Below, in pieces: positions 26,017 to 34,656 of a DNA stretch of 64,000 nt (position 1 is its first letter; each line of letters starts with the position of its first letter). A program made the translations under genes and the position numbers. The notes below the pieces were generated by a model. That model had not been told where the DNA came from. It worked only from the letters and a program-made list of their open reading frames with translations, and did no database searches. Location: NCBI RefSeq assembly GCF_002209555.1, contig NZ_NJIF01000001.1, forward strand, positions 434,001-498,000, read 5' to 3'. The stretch is from Achromobacter insolitus (GTDB lineage: Bacteria; Pseudomonadota; Gammaproteobacteria; Burkholderiales; Burkholderiaceae_B).

Positions 26017-26907
26017 ATGTCCAGACCCGAATCCGCCGGCGCCCTCTTTCGCCGCGCACTTGCCGAAGAAAGCCCCCTGCAGATCATCGGCGCCATCAAC
26101 GCCAACCACGCACTGCTGGCCAAGCGCGCCGGCTACCGCGCCATCTATCTGTCCGGCGGCGGCGTCGCGGCCGGCTCCCTGGGCCTGCCCGACCTGGGCA
26201 TCAACACGATGGATGACGTCCTGACCGATGTGCGCCGCATCACCGACGTCTGCGACGTGCCGCTGGTGGTGGATATCGACACCGGTTTCGGCCCGTCGGC
26301 GTTCAACATCGCCCGCAGCGTCAAGAGCCTGATCAAGTTCGGCGCCGCCGCCTGCCACATCGAAGACCAGGTCGGCGCCAAGCGCTGCGGCCATCGTCCC
26401 GGCAAGGAAATCGTCTCCACGGAAGAAATGGCCGACCGCGTCAAGGCCGCGGCCGACGCCCGCACCGACACCGATTTCTACCTGATCGCGCGCACCGACG
26501 CGATCGCCTCGCATGGCGTGGATGCCGCCATCGAGCGCGCACTGGCCTGCGTGGAAGCGGGCGCCGACGCGATCTTCGCTGAAGCCGCCTACGACCTGCC
26601 CACCTACGACCGCTTCGTCAAGGCGGTCAAGGTGCCGGTGCTGGCCAACATCACCGAATTCGGCAAGACGCCGCTGTTCTCGGTGGAAGAGCTGAAGAGC
26701 GTGGGCGTAGGCATGGTGCTCTACCCGCTGTCGGCCTTCCGCGCCATGAACAAGGCCGCCGAAGCGGTCTACACGGCCATCCGCCGCGACGGCCACCAGA
26801 AGAACGTGGTGGACCTGATGCAGACGCGCGAAGAACTGTACGACCGCATCGGCTACCACGAGTTCGAGTCCAGGCTGGACGCGCTTTTCCAGAAAGGCAA
26901 GGCTTAA
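26017..26907 (+). CDS. prpB: 2-methylisocitrate lyase
   Basis: Cleaves 2-methylisocitrate to pyruvate and succinate, the last step of the methylcitrate cycle for propionate. 296 residues, the usual PrpB length. [26 protein letters not shown] with the metal aspartates, and [11 protein letters not shown] with the catalytic cysteine (KRCGH) identify the isocitrate lyase/PEP mutase superfamily and the PrpB branch; LPDLG and the DQ in [13 protein letters not shown] fit too. ACGGAGA lies before the ATG. First gene of prpB-prpC-prpD. No prpR regulator gene adjoins the operon. Confidence 0.95.
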   Translation: MSRPESAGALFRRALAEESPLQIIGAINANHALLAKRAGYRAIYLSGGGVAAGSLGLPDLGINTMDDVLTDVRRITDVCDVPLVVDIDTGFGPSAFNIARSVKSLIKFGAAACHIEDQVGAKRCGHRPGKEIVSTEEMADRVKAAADARTDTDFYLIARTDAIASHGVDAAIERALACVEAGADAIFAEAAYDLPTYDRFVKAVKVPVLANITEFGKTPLFSVEELKSVGVGMVLYPLSAFRAMNKAAEAVYTAIRRDGHQKNVVDLMQTREELYDRIGYHEFESRLDALFQKGKA

Positions 26908-26999
26908 GCAAGCCCTTGTTTCCGGCGCCGCGGCAGCTGCCCGGCGCCTTGCATGCCCACCCCATAGCAACGACCATCGCGAAAGCAAGGAGTAGAGAC

Positions 27000-28193
27000 A
27001 TGAGCACGGCTCCCAAGAAGCAAGTGGCCAAGACGGACGCCCAGCCGGAAGAAAAAGCCGGCTTCAAGCCCAAGAAGTCGGTTGCGCTGTCCGGCGTCGT
27101 CGCCGGCAACACCGCACTTTGCACGGTCGGCCGCAGCGGCAACGACCTGCACTACCGCGGCTACGACATCCTGGACATCGCCGACGCCAGCGAGTTCGAG
27201 GAAATCGCCCACTTGCTCGTCCACGGCAAGCTGCCGAACAAGGCCGAACTGAAGGCCTACAAGGAAAAGCTGCGTAGCCTGCGTGGCCTGCCCGCCCAGC
27301 TGCAAGCCGCGCTGGAAGCCCTGCCCGCCGCCAGCCACCCGATGGACGTGATGCGCACCGCCGTGTCGGTGCTGGGCTGCGTGCTGCCTGAAAAGGACGA
27401 CCACAACACCCCGGGCGCGCGCGACATCGCCGACCGCCTGATGGCCAACCTGGGTTCTGCCCTGCTGTATTGGTACCACTACAGCCACAACGGCCGCATC
27501 ATCGACGTGCAGACGGACGACGACAGCATCGGCGGCCACTTCCTGCACTTGCTGCACGGCGAAAAGCCCAGCGACGAGTGGGTCAAGGCCATGCACATCT
27601 CGCTGAACCTGTACGCCGAACATGAGTTCAATGCGTCCACGTTCACCGCCCGCGTCATCGCCGGCACCGGCTCGGACATGTTCTCCGCCATCTCGGGCGC
27701 CATCGGCGCGCTGCGCGGCCCCAAGCACGGCGGCGCCAACGAAGTGGCCTTCGACGTGCAGAAGCGCTATGAAACCCCGGACGAGGCCGAGGCCGACATC
27801 CGCCGCCGCGTCGAAGCCAAGGAAGTTATCATCGGCTTTGGCCACCCGGTCTATACCGTGTCCGACCCGCGCAACAAGGTCATCAAGGAAGTGGCCAAGA
27901 AGCTGTCCAAGAAGGCCGGCAGCACCAAGATGTTCGACATCGCCGAACGCTTGGAAACGGTCATGTGGGACATCAAGAAAATGTTCCCCAACCTGGACTG
28001 GTTCTCGGCTGTCAGCTACCACATGATGGGAGTCCCCACCGCCATGTTCACGCCGTTGTTCGTCATCGCGCGCACGGCGGGCTGGTCGGCCCACATCATC
28101 GAGCAGCGCATCGACAACAAGATCATCCGCCCCACCGCCAATTACGTGGGCCCGGAAGACCAGAAGTTCGTGGCGCTGGAAAAGCGCAAGTAA
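27000..28193 (+). CDS. prpC: 2-methylcitrate synthase
   Basis: Condenses propionyl-CoA with oxaloacetate; 397 residues. The fold is that of short citrate synthases: [31 protein letters not shown] with a catalytic-site histidine, [22 protein letters not shown] and [14 protein letters not shown] with the catalytic Asp. An N-terminal extension of some 25 residues rich in Lys, Ala and Glu precedes the core. AAGGAG lies about seven bases before the ATG. It lies 92 bases after prpB. Distinguished from GltA (436 residues) by length and operon context. Confidence 0.95.
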   Translation: MSTAPKKQVAKTDAQPEEKAGFKPKKSVALSGVVAGNTALCTVGRSGNDLHYRGYDILDIADASEFEEIAHLLVHGKLPNKAELKAYKEKLRSLRGLPAQLQAALEALPAASHPMDVMRTAVSVLGCVLPEKDDHNTPGARDIADRLMANLGSALLYWYHYSHNGRIIDVQTDDDSIGGHFLHLLHGEKPSDEWVKAMHISLNLYAEHEFNASTFTARVIAGTGSDMFSAISGAIGALRGPKHGGANEVAFDVQKRYETPDEAEADIRRRVEAKEVIIGFGHPVYTVSDPRNKVIKEVAKKLSKKAGSTKMFDIAERLETVMWDIKKMFPNLDWFSAVSYHMMGVPTAMFTPLFVIARTAGWSAHIIEQRIDNKIIRPTANYVGPEDQKFVALEKRK

Positions 28194-28262
28194 GCCACGG
28201 CACAAGGGCGCGGACGAGGCACGGCATGGCCACCTGTATTCATTCCATGGAGAGGTACCGCT

Positions 28263-29714
28263 ATGTCTGCCCCGATCTCCAACGTCCGTCCCGATCCCGA
28301 CCTGGTTCTGGTCGATATCGCCGACTACGTCCTGAAGTATGAAATCCAGAGCGGCCTGGCGTACGAAACGGCGCGCAACTGCCTGATCGACACGCTGGGC
28401 TGCGGCCTGGAAGCGCTGGAGTATCCCGCGTGCAAGAAACTGCTGGGGCCCATCGTCCCCGGCACGGCAGTGCCCCACGGCGCCAAGGTGCCGGGCACGC
28501 AATTCCAGCTCGATCCCGTGCAGGCCGCGTTCAACATCGGCACGATGATCCGCTGGCTGGACTTCAACGACACCTGGCTGGCCGCCGAATGGGGCCACCC
28601 GTCCGACAACCTGGGCGGCATCCTGGCGACCGCCGACTGGCTGTCCCGCACCGCGGTCGCCGCGGGCAAGCCTCCCCTGCTGATGCGCGATGTGCTGACC
28701 GGCATGATCAAGGCGCATGAAATCCAGGGCTGCATCGCGCTCGAAAACTCCTTCAACAAGGTCGGCCTGGACCACGTCGTTCTGGTGAAAGTTGCCTCCA
28801 CCGCCGTGGTGGCGCAAATGCTGGGCCTGAGCCGCGAGGAAGTGATCAACGCGGTGTCGCTGGCCTGGGTCGACGGCCAAAGCCTGCGTACCTATCGCCA
28901 CGCGCCCAATACCGGCAGCCGCAAGAGCTGGGCGGCGGGCGACGCCACCAGCCGCGCCGTGCGCCTGGCGCTCATCGCCAGGACCGGCGAAATGGGCTAT
29001 CCGTCCGTGCTGACGGCCAAGACCTGGGGCTTCTACGACGTGCTGTTCAAAGGCCAGCCGTTCCGGTTCCAGCGCCCCTACGGCAGCTATGTGATGGAGA
29101 ACGTGCTGTTCAAGATTTCGTTCCCGGCCGAGTTCCACGCCCAGACCGCCGTGGAATGCGCCATGGAGCTCCATGGCCGGCTGGAAGCAGCCGGCAAAAG
29201 CGCCGACGACATCGCGAAAATCACGATACGCACGCACGAAGCCTGCATCCGCATCATCGACAAGAAGGGACCGCTGGCCAATCCGGCCGACCGGGACCAC
29301 TGCATCCAGTACATGGTGGCGGTGCCGACGCTATTCGGCCGCCTGACCGCGGCCGACTACGAAGATGAGGTCGCGCGGGATCCGCGCATCGACGCGCTGC
29401 GTGACAAGATCGTCTGCGTGGAAGATCCCGCCTATACCCGGGATTATCACGACCCCGACAAGCGCTCGATCGCCAACGCGCTCACAGTGGAGTTCAAGGA
29501 CGGCACGCGCATGGACGAAATCGTCTGCGAGTACCCCATCGGCCACAAGCGCCGCCGTGCCGAGGGCATACCGCTGCTGGAAGCCAAGTTCCGCACGAAT
29601 CTGGCGCGCATGTTCCCAGTCCGCCAGCAGGACCGCATCCTGCAGATCTCGCTTGACCAGAAACGGTTGGAATCCATGCCCGTCCACGAATACGTCGACC
29701 TGTACGTGATCTGA
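28263..29714 (+). CDS. prpD: 2-methylcitrate dehydratase (MmgE/PrpD family)
   Basis: Dehydrates 2-methylcitrate to 2-methylaconitate, 483 residues as in E. coli Prp[28 protein letters not shown] at the N-terminus, [23 protein letters not shown] in the active-site region and [15 protein letters not shown] mark the MmgE/PrpD family. The operon therefore uses the iron-independent PrpD route rather than AcnD-PrpF, neither of which is present here. Hydration to 2-methylisocitrate would need an aconitase encoded elsewhere. Confidence 0.95.
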   Translation: MSAPISNVRPDPDLVLVDIADYVLKYEIQSGLAYETARNCLIDTLGCGLEALEYPACKKLLGPIVPGTAVPHGAKVPGTQFQLDPVQAAFNIGTMIRWLDFNDTWLAAEWGHPSDNLGGILATADWLSRTAVAAGKPPLLMRDVLTGMIKAHEIQGCIALENSFNKVGLDHVVLVKVASTAVVAQMLGLSREEVINAVSLAWVDGQSLRTYRHAPNTGSRKSWAAGDATSRAVRLALIARTGEMGYPSVLTAKTWGFYDVLFKGQPFRFQRPYGSYVMENVLFKISFPAEFHAQTAVECAMELHGRLEAAGKSADDIAKITIRTHEACIRIIDKKGPLANPADRDHCIQYMVAVPTLFGRLTAADYEDEVARDPRIDALRDKIVCVEDPAYTRDYHDPDKRSIANALTVEFKDGTRMDEIVCEYPIGHKRRRAEGIPLLEAKFRTNLARMFPVRQQDRILQISLDQKRLESMPVHEYVDLYVI

Positions 29715-29724
29715 GGCCTATCCG

Positions 29725-29750
29725 GCAAAGCCCTGCCCGCAGGGCTTTGC
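29725..29750. terminator. Hairpin after prpD
   Basis: Perfect 12-bp stem GCAAAGCCCTGC/GCAGGGCTTTGC with a 2-base gap, 11 bases after the prpD stop. T-rich sequence is lacking on both sides, so strength is uncertain. Confidence 0.6.
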
Positions 29751-29811
29751 TTGAGGCCGCCTGGCGCGAGGGCGCAGCTTACAATGCGGCTTTCCTCGAC
29801 TGGATCGCGCC

Positions 29812-30240
29812 ATGGCCATGCTTTGGGTCAAGACCTTTCATATTGTCTTTATCGCTTCCTGGTTTGCCGGCCTGTTCTATCTGCCGCGCATTTTCGTGAA
29901 CCTGGCGCAGCAATCGGACCCCGCGGTCCAGACCACCCTGCTGGGCATGGCGCGCCGCCTGTACCGCTTCACCACCATCCTGGCCGTCGTCGCAGTTGTC
30001 TTCGGCATGTGGCTGTACCTGGGTTACGGCATCGGAGTCGGCCCCGGCAATGGCTGGATGCACGCCAAGCTCTTTTTCGTCCTGCTCGTCATCGGCTACC
30101 ATCACGCCTGTGGCCTGATGCTGCGCAAATTCGAACAGGGTAAAAACACCCGTTCCCACAAGTTCTATCGCTGGTTCAACGAAGTTCCCGTCTTGCTGCT
30201 CTTGGTGGTGGTGGCGCTGGTCGTCGTCAAACCCTTCTGA
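29812..30240 (+). CDS. HemJ/CopD-like membrane protein
   Basis: Integral membrane protein of 142 residues with four helices. KTFHIVFIASWFAGLFYLPR at the N-terminus, MHAKLFFVLLVIGYHHACG in the middle and RWFNEVPVLLLLVVVALVV at the end agree with the HemJ family, which oxidises protoporphyrinogen IX in bacteria without HemG or HemY. His10 and the lysine in MHAK match the conserved HemJ histidine and lysine. Family databases also label such proteins CopD-like. HemJ function is therefore likely but not proven. An ATG at 29818 is an alternative start. Confidence 0.8.
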   Translation: MAMLWVKTFHIVFIASWFAGLFYLPRIFVNLAQQSDPAVQTTLLGMARRLYRFTTILAVVAVVFGMWLYLGYGIGVGPGNGWMHAKLFFVLLVIGYHHACGLMLRKFEQGKNTRSHKFYRWFNEVPVLLLLVVVALVVVKPF

Positions 30241-30276
30241 TACCCCCTCTACCTTTGCACATTCGCCAGGATTCGT

Positions 30277-31992
30277 ATGTCCTCTGATGAACAGGACCGC
30301 CCGCGCAAGACGCTGACGATCAAGAAAACGGCGCGTGACGCCCACGCCGCCGAGGCGCCCAAGCGCACCCGCTCGGGCGCACGCGCCCGCCTGGTGGCGC
30401 AGCAAGAGCGCACCAAGGAAAACATCGAACGCCAGAAGGATCCCGCCGCCTATCAGCGCCGCAAGGACGAGGAAGCCCGAGGCCCGCGCGGCGCCAGCCG
30501 CGGCCAGCCCTCGCGCGACGCAGCGGACCGGCCGGCTGCGAGCCGCAAGCGTCCTGACGGCCCGCGGCGCGAAGCCGAGCCAGGCGGCCGCTCCGGCCGG
30601 GTCCCTCAGCGTGCGCCGCGCCTGCGCGACGATCAGTACATCGCGCCAGCCACGCCGGCGGGGCGTTTCTACGACCCGTTCGAAGACGACGGCCCTGCCC
30701 CCGAATTCCCCGCCGAATCCGACCACGCGCTGGAGTCGGACGCCGCCGAAGCCGGCTACCCCGATCATGGCCGCGACGAACACCGCGGCAAGCGCGAACC
30801 CTCAGTAGAGGTTCGCAGCCGCCGGCCGCGCGAAACCCGCCAGGCGGAAGTGTTTCCCATCTTCGCCCCCTGCCCGCAAGGGCTGGAAGAAGCGCTGACG
30901 GCGGAAATGCAGGCGCTGGGCTTCGAGGATGCCCGGGCCGGCCGCGCCGGCTGTTCCTTTACCGCCGACTGGTCGGGAGTCCAGCGCGCCAACCTGTATT
31001 CGCGTCTGGCAACCCGCATCCTGGTACAGGTGGCGCATGCCGAGATTTCGCACGAAGACGACATCCTGGATCTGGCCCGCGACACCCCCTGGGAGCGCTG
31101 GTTCGGCGCCGAGCAGACCCTGCGCGTGGACACCTCCGCCATCAAGAGCCCGGTGCAGAGCTTGCAGTACTGCAATCTGCGCGCCAAGGACGGCATCTGC
31201 GACCGCCTGCGCGACCTGGAAGGCGAGCGCCCGAGCATCGACACGGTGCGTCCGGATGCTCGCGTGCACCTGTTCCTGACCGGACATACGGCCACGCTGT
31301 ACCTGGACACCTCGGGTGAATCGTTGTTCAAGCGCGGCTGGCGCCTGGACAAGGGCGAAGCGCCGCTGCGCGAGAACCTTGCCGCCGGCATGCTGGCCTT
31401 GGCTGGCTGGGATCCGGCAGCGCCGCTGCTGGATCCATTCTGCGGATCCGGCACCATACTCATCGAGGCCGCCTGGATCGCGCTGGGCGTGCCCCCGGGC
31501 ATCTCGCGTCCGTTCGGTTTCGAGCGCTTGCGCGGACACGATGCCTATCGCTGGCGCGACCTGAAGGACGACGCCCGCTCACGCATCCTGCCGCAACTGG
31601 ACGCGCCGCTGGTCGGCTACGACCTGGACCCGCGCGCCATCGAGTTCGCCCGCAACAACGCCGAGCGCGCCTGGCTGACGGAAGACTCCATCCGGTTTGA
31701 GGTCGGCGATGCCCGCCACGTATCGGCACCCGCCGAGCACGGTTGGATCGTAACCAACCCGCCCTATGGCGAGCGTATGGGGACGGAACAAGATGCAGAT
31801 CTTTGGCGCGACTGGGCGACCTGCCTGAAGCGCAATTTCGCCGGCTGGCAGTTGCACGTCATCACGAGCGATCTGACGCTGCCCAATCAGCTGCGCCTGA
31901 AGCCCAAGCGCCGAGTACCCCTGCATAACGGCTCGTTGGACTGCCGCCTGTTCGGCTTCGAGCTGGTCGCCGCCGGCTATCGCGACGCCTGA
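30277..31992 (+). CDS. rlmL: THUMP-domain 23S rRNA (guanine-N2) methyltransferase, RlmL type
   Basis: SAM-dependent RNA methyltransferase of 571 residues. Residues 1 to about 190 are a low-complexity, highly charged extension rich in Arg, Ala, Pro and Asp. A THUMP-like RNA-binding region follows (about 195-300), then the UPF0020 methyltransferase domain with LDPFCGSGTILIEAAWIA as the SAM-binding motif, GYDLDPRAIEFARNN and the catalytic TNPPYGERMG. In E. coli RlmKL this part is fused to a second methyltransferase (RlmK); that half is absent here. The target by homology is G2445 of 23S rRNA. The basic N-terminal extension probably aids RNA binding. Confidence 0.88.
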   Translation: MSSDEQDRPRKTLTIKKTARDAHAAEAPKRTRSGARARLVAQQERTKENIERQKDPAAYQRRKDEEARGPRGASRGQPSRDAADRPAASRKRPDGPRREAEPGGRSGRVPQRAPRLRDDQYIAPATPAGRFYDPFEDDGPAPEFPAESDHALESDAAEAGYPDHGRDEHRGKREPSVEVRSRRPRETRQAEVFPIFAPCPQGLEEALTAEMQALGFEDARAGRAGCSFTADWSGVQRANLYSRLATRILVQVAHAEISHEDDILDLARDTPWERWFGAEQTLRVDTSAIKSPVQSLQYCNLRAKDGICDRLRDLEGERPSIDTVRPDARVHLFLTGHTATLYLDTSGESLFKRGWRLDKGEAPLRENLAAGMLALAGWDPAAPLLDPFCGSGTILIEAAWIALGVPPGISRPFGFERLRGHDAYRWRDLKDDARSRILPQLDAPLVGYDLDPRAIEFARNNAERAWLTEDSIRFEVGDARHVSAPAEHGWIVTNPPYGERMGTEQDADLWRDWATCLKRNFAGWQLHVITSDLTLPNQLRLKPKRRVPLHNGSLDCRLFGFELVAAGYRDA

Positions 31993-32170
31993 GGGCGCCG
32001 CGTCCGGGAGGCCCTCGCCCCACGGACGCGCCTCCCTCATCCCTCTGCCGACTTGGCACCGCCCGTTGTAAAAGCGCCGCAACATGGGCGGCGTATCTTT
32101 GCTTATGGTGTTCCCCCGCATCATTTGGGAGCATCATCGCACCAGGGTGTTGCCAATATGCACCGGCCAC

Positions 32171-32212
32171 TTGCACAAGTTCAGGGTTAACCCCTATAAT
32201 TCGGGTTATCCC
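32171..32212 (+). promoter_or_regulatory. Strong promoter with twin palindromes before a small gene
   Basis: TTGCAC at 32171-32176, an 18-base spacer and a consensus TATAAT at 32195-32200 form one of the best promoters in the window. A perfect palindrome GGGTTAACCC (32184-32193) fills the spacer and a near copy GGGTTATCCC (32203-32212) covers the start site; the copies are 19 bases apart. Twin sites flanking the -10 are the arrangement expected of repressor operators. Confidence 0.7.
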
Positions 32213-32251
32213 TAGTAGCTAAACAAACAGTGCAAGCCCGTGGAGGCTATT

Positions 32252-32440
32252 GTGATCAACCCGAACAACACCATCCGCCTGACCGACGAACTCGAGCGCC
32301 AACTGATGCTCCAGGCTATTGAAGAACAATTCCGTCCGCATCCGATGCGGGCTTTGGCCGCCGGCCTGCGTAAGCTGGCCCACGGCATCCGTGCCCTGGC
32401 TGGCAAGACGAGCGCCAAGAACGCGCACTCCGCCGCCTAA
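32252..32440 (+). CDS. Small basic protein of unknown function
   Basis: Reading frame of 62 codons beginning at a GTG with GGAGG five bases upstream; an in-frame GTG at 32240 has no comparable ribosome site. The product begins MINPNNTIRLTDELERQLML, has a predicted amphipathic helix (about 12-27) and a C-terminal helix rich in Ala, Leu, Arg, Lys and His (AALRK and HGIRALAGK type segments), net positive. No membrane segment or known motif is seen and I do not recognise the family. Strong promoter, strong ribosome site and two terminators argue that it is a real, highly expressed monocistronic gene. A nucleic-acid or ribosome-associated role is a guess based on charge and size. Confidence 0.7.
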   Translation: MINPNNTIRLTDELERQLMLQAIEEQFRPHPMRALAAGLRKLAHGIRALAGKTSAKNAHSAA

Positions 32441-32479
32441 GCAAGGCCCCAGGCTTTCGGCCTGAACAGTTTTCCCCTT

Positions 32480-32530
32480 GGGGGCTGCACAGCCCCTTTT
32501 AAGACCCGCCCTTACCGGCGGGTTTTTTTT
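32480..32530 (+). terminator. Tandem terminators after the small gene
   Basis: First hairpin GGGGCTG-CA-CAGCCCC (32481-32496) followed by TTTT; second ACCCGCC-(6)-GGCGGGT (32504-32523) followed by eight T residues to 32530. Two consecutive hairpins with T runs 40-90 bases after the stop make read-through into the repeat array unlikely. Confidence 0.85.
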
Positions 32531-32950
32531 GCCCCCACGCTGCGCGCGCGTTGCGCGCTTGCTGCCCCCCGAGGGGGCTGGCCCGCCTTGGGGCGGCCCG
32601 GCGGCGGGCCGGCTGTTCTAGCGGGGACCGAACAAGCGCTCCGGCGGACTGCGCGCGCGTTGCTTTTGCCCCCACGCTGCGCGCGCGTTGCGCGCTTGCT
32701 GCCCCCCGAGGGGGCTGGCCCGCCTTGGGGCGGCCCGGCGGCGGGCCGGCTGTTCTAGCCCGGACCAACAGCCGCTCCGCGTTGCGCGCTTGCTGCCCCC
32801 CGAGGGGGCTGGCCCGCCTTGGGGCGGCCCGGCGGCGGGCCGGCTGTTCTAGCGGGGACCAAACAAGCGCTCCGGCGGACTGCGCGCGCGTTGCGCGCTT
32901 GCTGCCCCCAAGGGGGCTGGCCCGCCTTGGGAAGGCCCGGCATTCCCGGG
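32531..32950 (+). repeat. Tandem array of four GC-rich palindromic repeats
   Basis: The 524-base gap 32441-32964 is filled by terminators and by four imperfect copies of one element. Copy cores, CTTGCTGCC plus CCCCGAGGGGGC, begin at 32558, 32695, 32789 and 32898, giving spacings of 137, 94 and 109 bases. After each core come GGCCCGCCTTGG, GCGGCCCGGCGG and (in copies 1-3) a CCGGCTGTTCTAG block; linkers carry CAAGCGCTCCGGCGGACT. The fourth copy is degenerate and ends 15 bases before the RDD gene. A fifth, single copy lies at 20056-20144 in the same orientation. Open frames through this array are by-products of the repeats. Confidence 0.85.
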
Positions 32951-32964
32951 CATAATACGCGTCC

Positions 32965-33480
32965 ATGACCGACGCCCTCCTCGACCAGACCCCCAACCGG
33001 CTGCGCCGGTTCGCCTGCATGATGTACGAAGCCGTGCTGCTGTTCGGCGTGGTGTTTCTGTCGGGCTACCTCCTGGACACTCTCACACAGAGCAAAAACG
33101 CGCTGGAACTGCGCGGTGCCCGGCAGGCATGGTTGTTCTTTGCCATTGGGGCGTATTTCGTTCTGTGCTGGCGCCGCCGCGGCCAGACGCTACCCATGAA
33201 AACCTGGAACATCCGTCTGGTCGACCGCGACGGCAACACCCCGTCCACGGGCCGGTTGGTCCTGCGGTACGTGCTCGCCTGGCCCCTGGTCCTGGCCGGA
33301 GCAGCCCTGGTCTGGGCAGCCGCCAGCGCCACCGGCTGGCCTTCGATGGACATGTTCATCGTCGCCGCGCCTTTCACCATCTTCATCTGGTCCTGGTTTG
33401 ATCCCGACGGCCAGTTCCTGCACGACCGCATCCTGGGCACGCGCCTGCGCAACGCGCCGCAACGCAAGAAAGGCCGCTAG
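32965..33480 (+). CDS. RDD-family membrane protein
   Basis: Membrane protein of 171 residues. An RDD domain spans most of it: the NRLRRFACMMYEAVLLFGVVFLSGYLL segment with the first Arg, then three more hydrophobic segments (about 55-70, 100-122 and 128-148) and the WFDPDGQFLHDRILGTRLR segment with the aspartates. RDD proteins are poorly understood; some act in cation/proton exchange. A weak TTGGGA-18 bases-CATAAT (32927-32956) lies in the last repeat copy, very close to the ATG, so a nearly leaderless transcript is possible. Confidence 0.85.
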   Translation: MTDALLDQTPNRLRRFACMMYEAVLLFGVVFLSGYLLDTLTQSKNALELRGARQAWLFFAIGAYFVLCWRRRGQTLPMKTWNIRLVDRDGNTPSTGRLVLRYVLAWPLVLAGAALVWAAASATGWPSMDMFIVAAPFTIFIWSWFDPDGQFLHDRILGTRLRNAPQRKKGR

Positions 33481-33621
33481 ATGTGATCCGGCTTCCGGCT
33501 CATACACATCCTGCGACAAACAGCAACATCGTGCGGCGAATTAGCTGTTTGCTTTCAGAAAGTTGAAAGTCGACCGCAAAGACAATGGGGCCCCTTTTTT
33601 TCAGACGCCTCAGAATCCATC

Positions 33622-34530
33622 ATGCGCGCTTTCATTTCCCGAGTTGCGCTGGCCGCCGCCAGCGCCCTGTTCCTGCTGCCCGCCGGCGCCTATGCACAGA
33701 ATGCGGCGGCCCAACAGGAAATCGAGGCAGCTACGAAAGCCGCTTTCGCAGCCGCCCAGGTAGGGCCCGCGGACGTCAAGCTGGGCGACCAGGCCGTTGT
33801 ACGCCTGCCGGAATCGATGTTCTTCGTGCCGCGACTGCAAGCGGACCGCCTGATGGCAGCCTATGGGAATGGCAAGGATCCTTCGCTGCTGGGCGTCGTG
33901 ATGCCCAAGAGCGATGATGACGACTGGGTCATCACCGTCAATTTCGACAAAGCCGGCTACATCAAGGACGACGACGCCAAGAACTGGAACGTCAGCGAAC
34001 TGCTGGACAGCCTGCGCGAAGGCACCGAAGAATCCAACGAAGAGCGCAAGAAGCGCGGTTTTCCCGAGCTGATCATGGACGGCTGGGTCGAAGCGCCGAA
34101 GTACGACAGCAACACGCAGCGGCTGGTGTGGTCGGTGGCCGTCAAGCACAAGGGCGAAAGCGCGACGGAAAACCCCACCGTCAACTACAACACCTATGCG
34201 CTGGGCCGCGACGGCTACATCACGCTGGACCTGATCACGCAGAAAAACATGGTGCCCAAGGATAAGACGGCTGTGCTGACCTTGCTGGACAACCTGAACT
34301 ACGTCGATGGCAAACGCTACGCGGACTTCGACTCGTCGACCGACAAGGTGGCTGAGTATGGACTGGCGGCCCTGGTCGCCGGCGTAGCTGCCAAGAAACT
34401 GGGCCTGTTCGCCGTGATCGCCGCGTTCCTGGCCAAGTTCGCCAAGGTCGGCGTGCTGGCGGCAGCCGCGCTGGGCGGCGGCCTGTGGAAACGCCTGCGC
34501 GCCAAGAAAGCCAACCAGCAGCAGTCCTGA
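33622..34530 (+). CDS. DUF2167-family membrane protein with signal peptide
   Basis: Protein of 302 residues with a clear signal peptide (MRAFISRVALAAASALFLLP, cleavage near GAYA-Q at about residue 25). The mature part carries the DUF2167 features: WVITVNFDKAGYIKDDDAKNW, the NTQRLVWSVAVKHKG strand and YNTYALGRDGYITLDLI. Near the C-terminus are two Ala/Gly-rich hydrophobic segments (about 248-265 and 268-285) followed by a basic KRLRAKKANQ tail, so it is anchored in the inner membrane with the domain outside. Function unknown. Part of no evident operon. Confidence 0.82.
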   Translation: MRAFISRVALAAASALFLLPAGAYAQNAAAQQEIEAATKAAFAAAQVGPADVKLGDQAVVRLPESMFFVPRLQADRLMAAYGNGKDPSLLGVVMPKSDDDDWVITVNFDKAGYIKDDDAKNWNVSELLDSLREGTEESNEERKKRGFPELIMDGWVEAPKYDSNTQRLVWSVAVKHKGESATENPTVNYNTYALGRDGYITLDLITQKNMVPKDKTAVLTLLDNLNYVDGKRYADFDSSTDKVAEYGLAALVAGVAAKKLGLFAVIAAFLAKFAKVGVLAAAALGGGLWKRLRAKKANQQQS

Positions 34531-34656
34531 TCGCCCGGCAGAATAACGCCTTGCCACCGGCGGCAGCCTGCCGCCGCCGGTGGCAAGACACGCCGTCACA
34601 ACAGCGTCATACTGCATTCACGTTCCGGTCATGGCCGGATGGTTTCATTCCCAGGC

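Noticed and set aside
18445..29714. Horizontal transfer of the TCA and propionate genes
   Set aside because: Codon use and order fit the rest of the window and the family; no mobile element or att site flanks them.
32531..32950. CRISPR array or coding repeat
   Set aside because: Units are about 90-140 bases, GC-rich and nearly continuous, with no short unique spacers and no cas genes. Frames through them are repeat artefacts.
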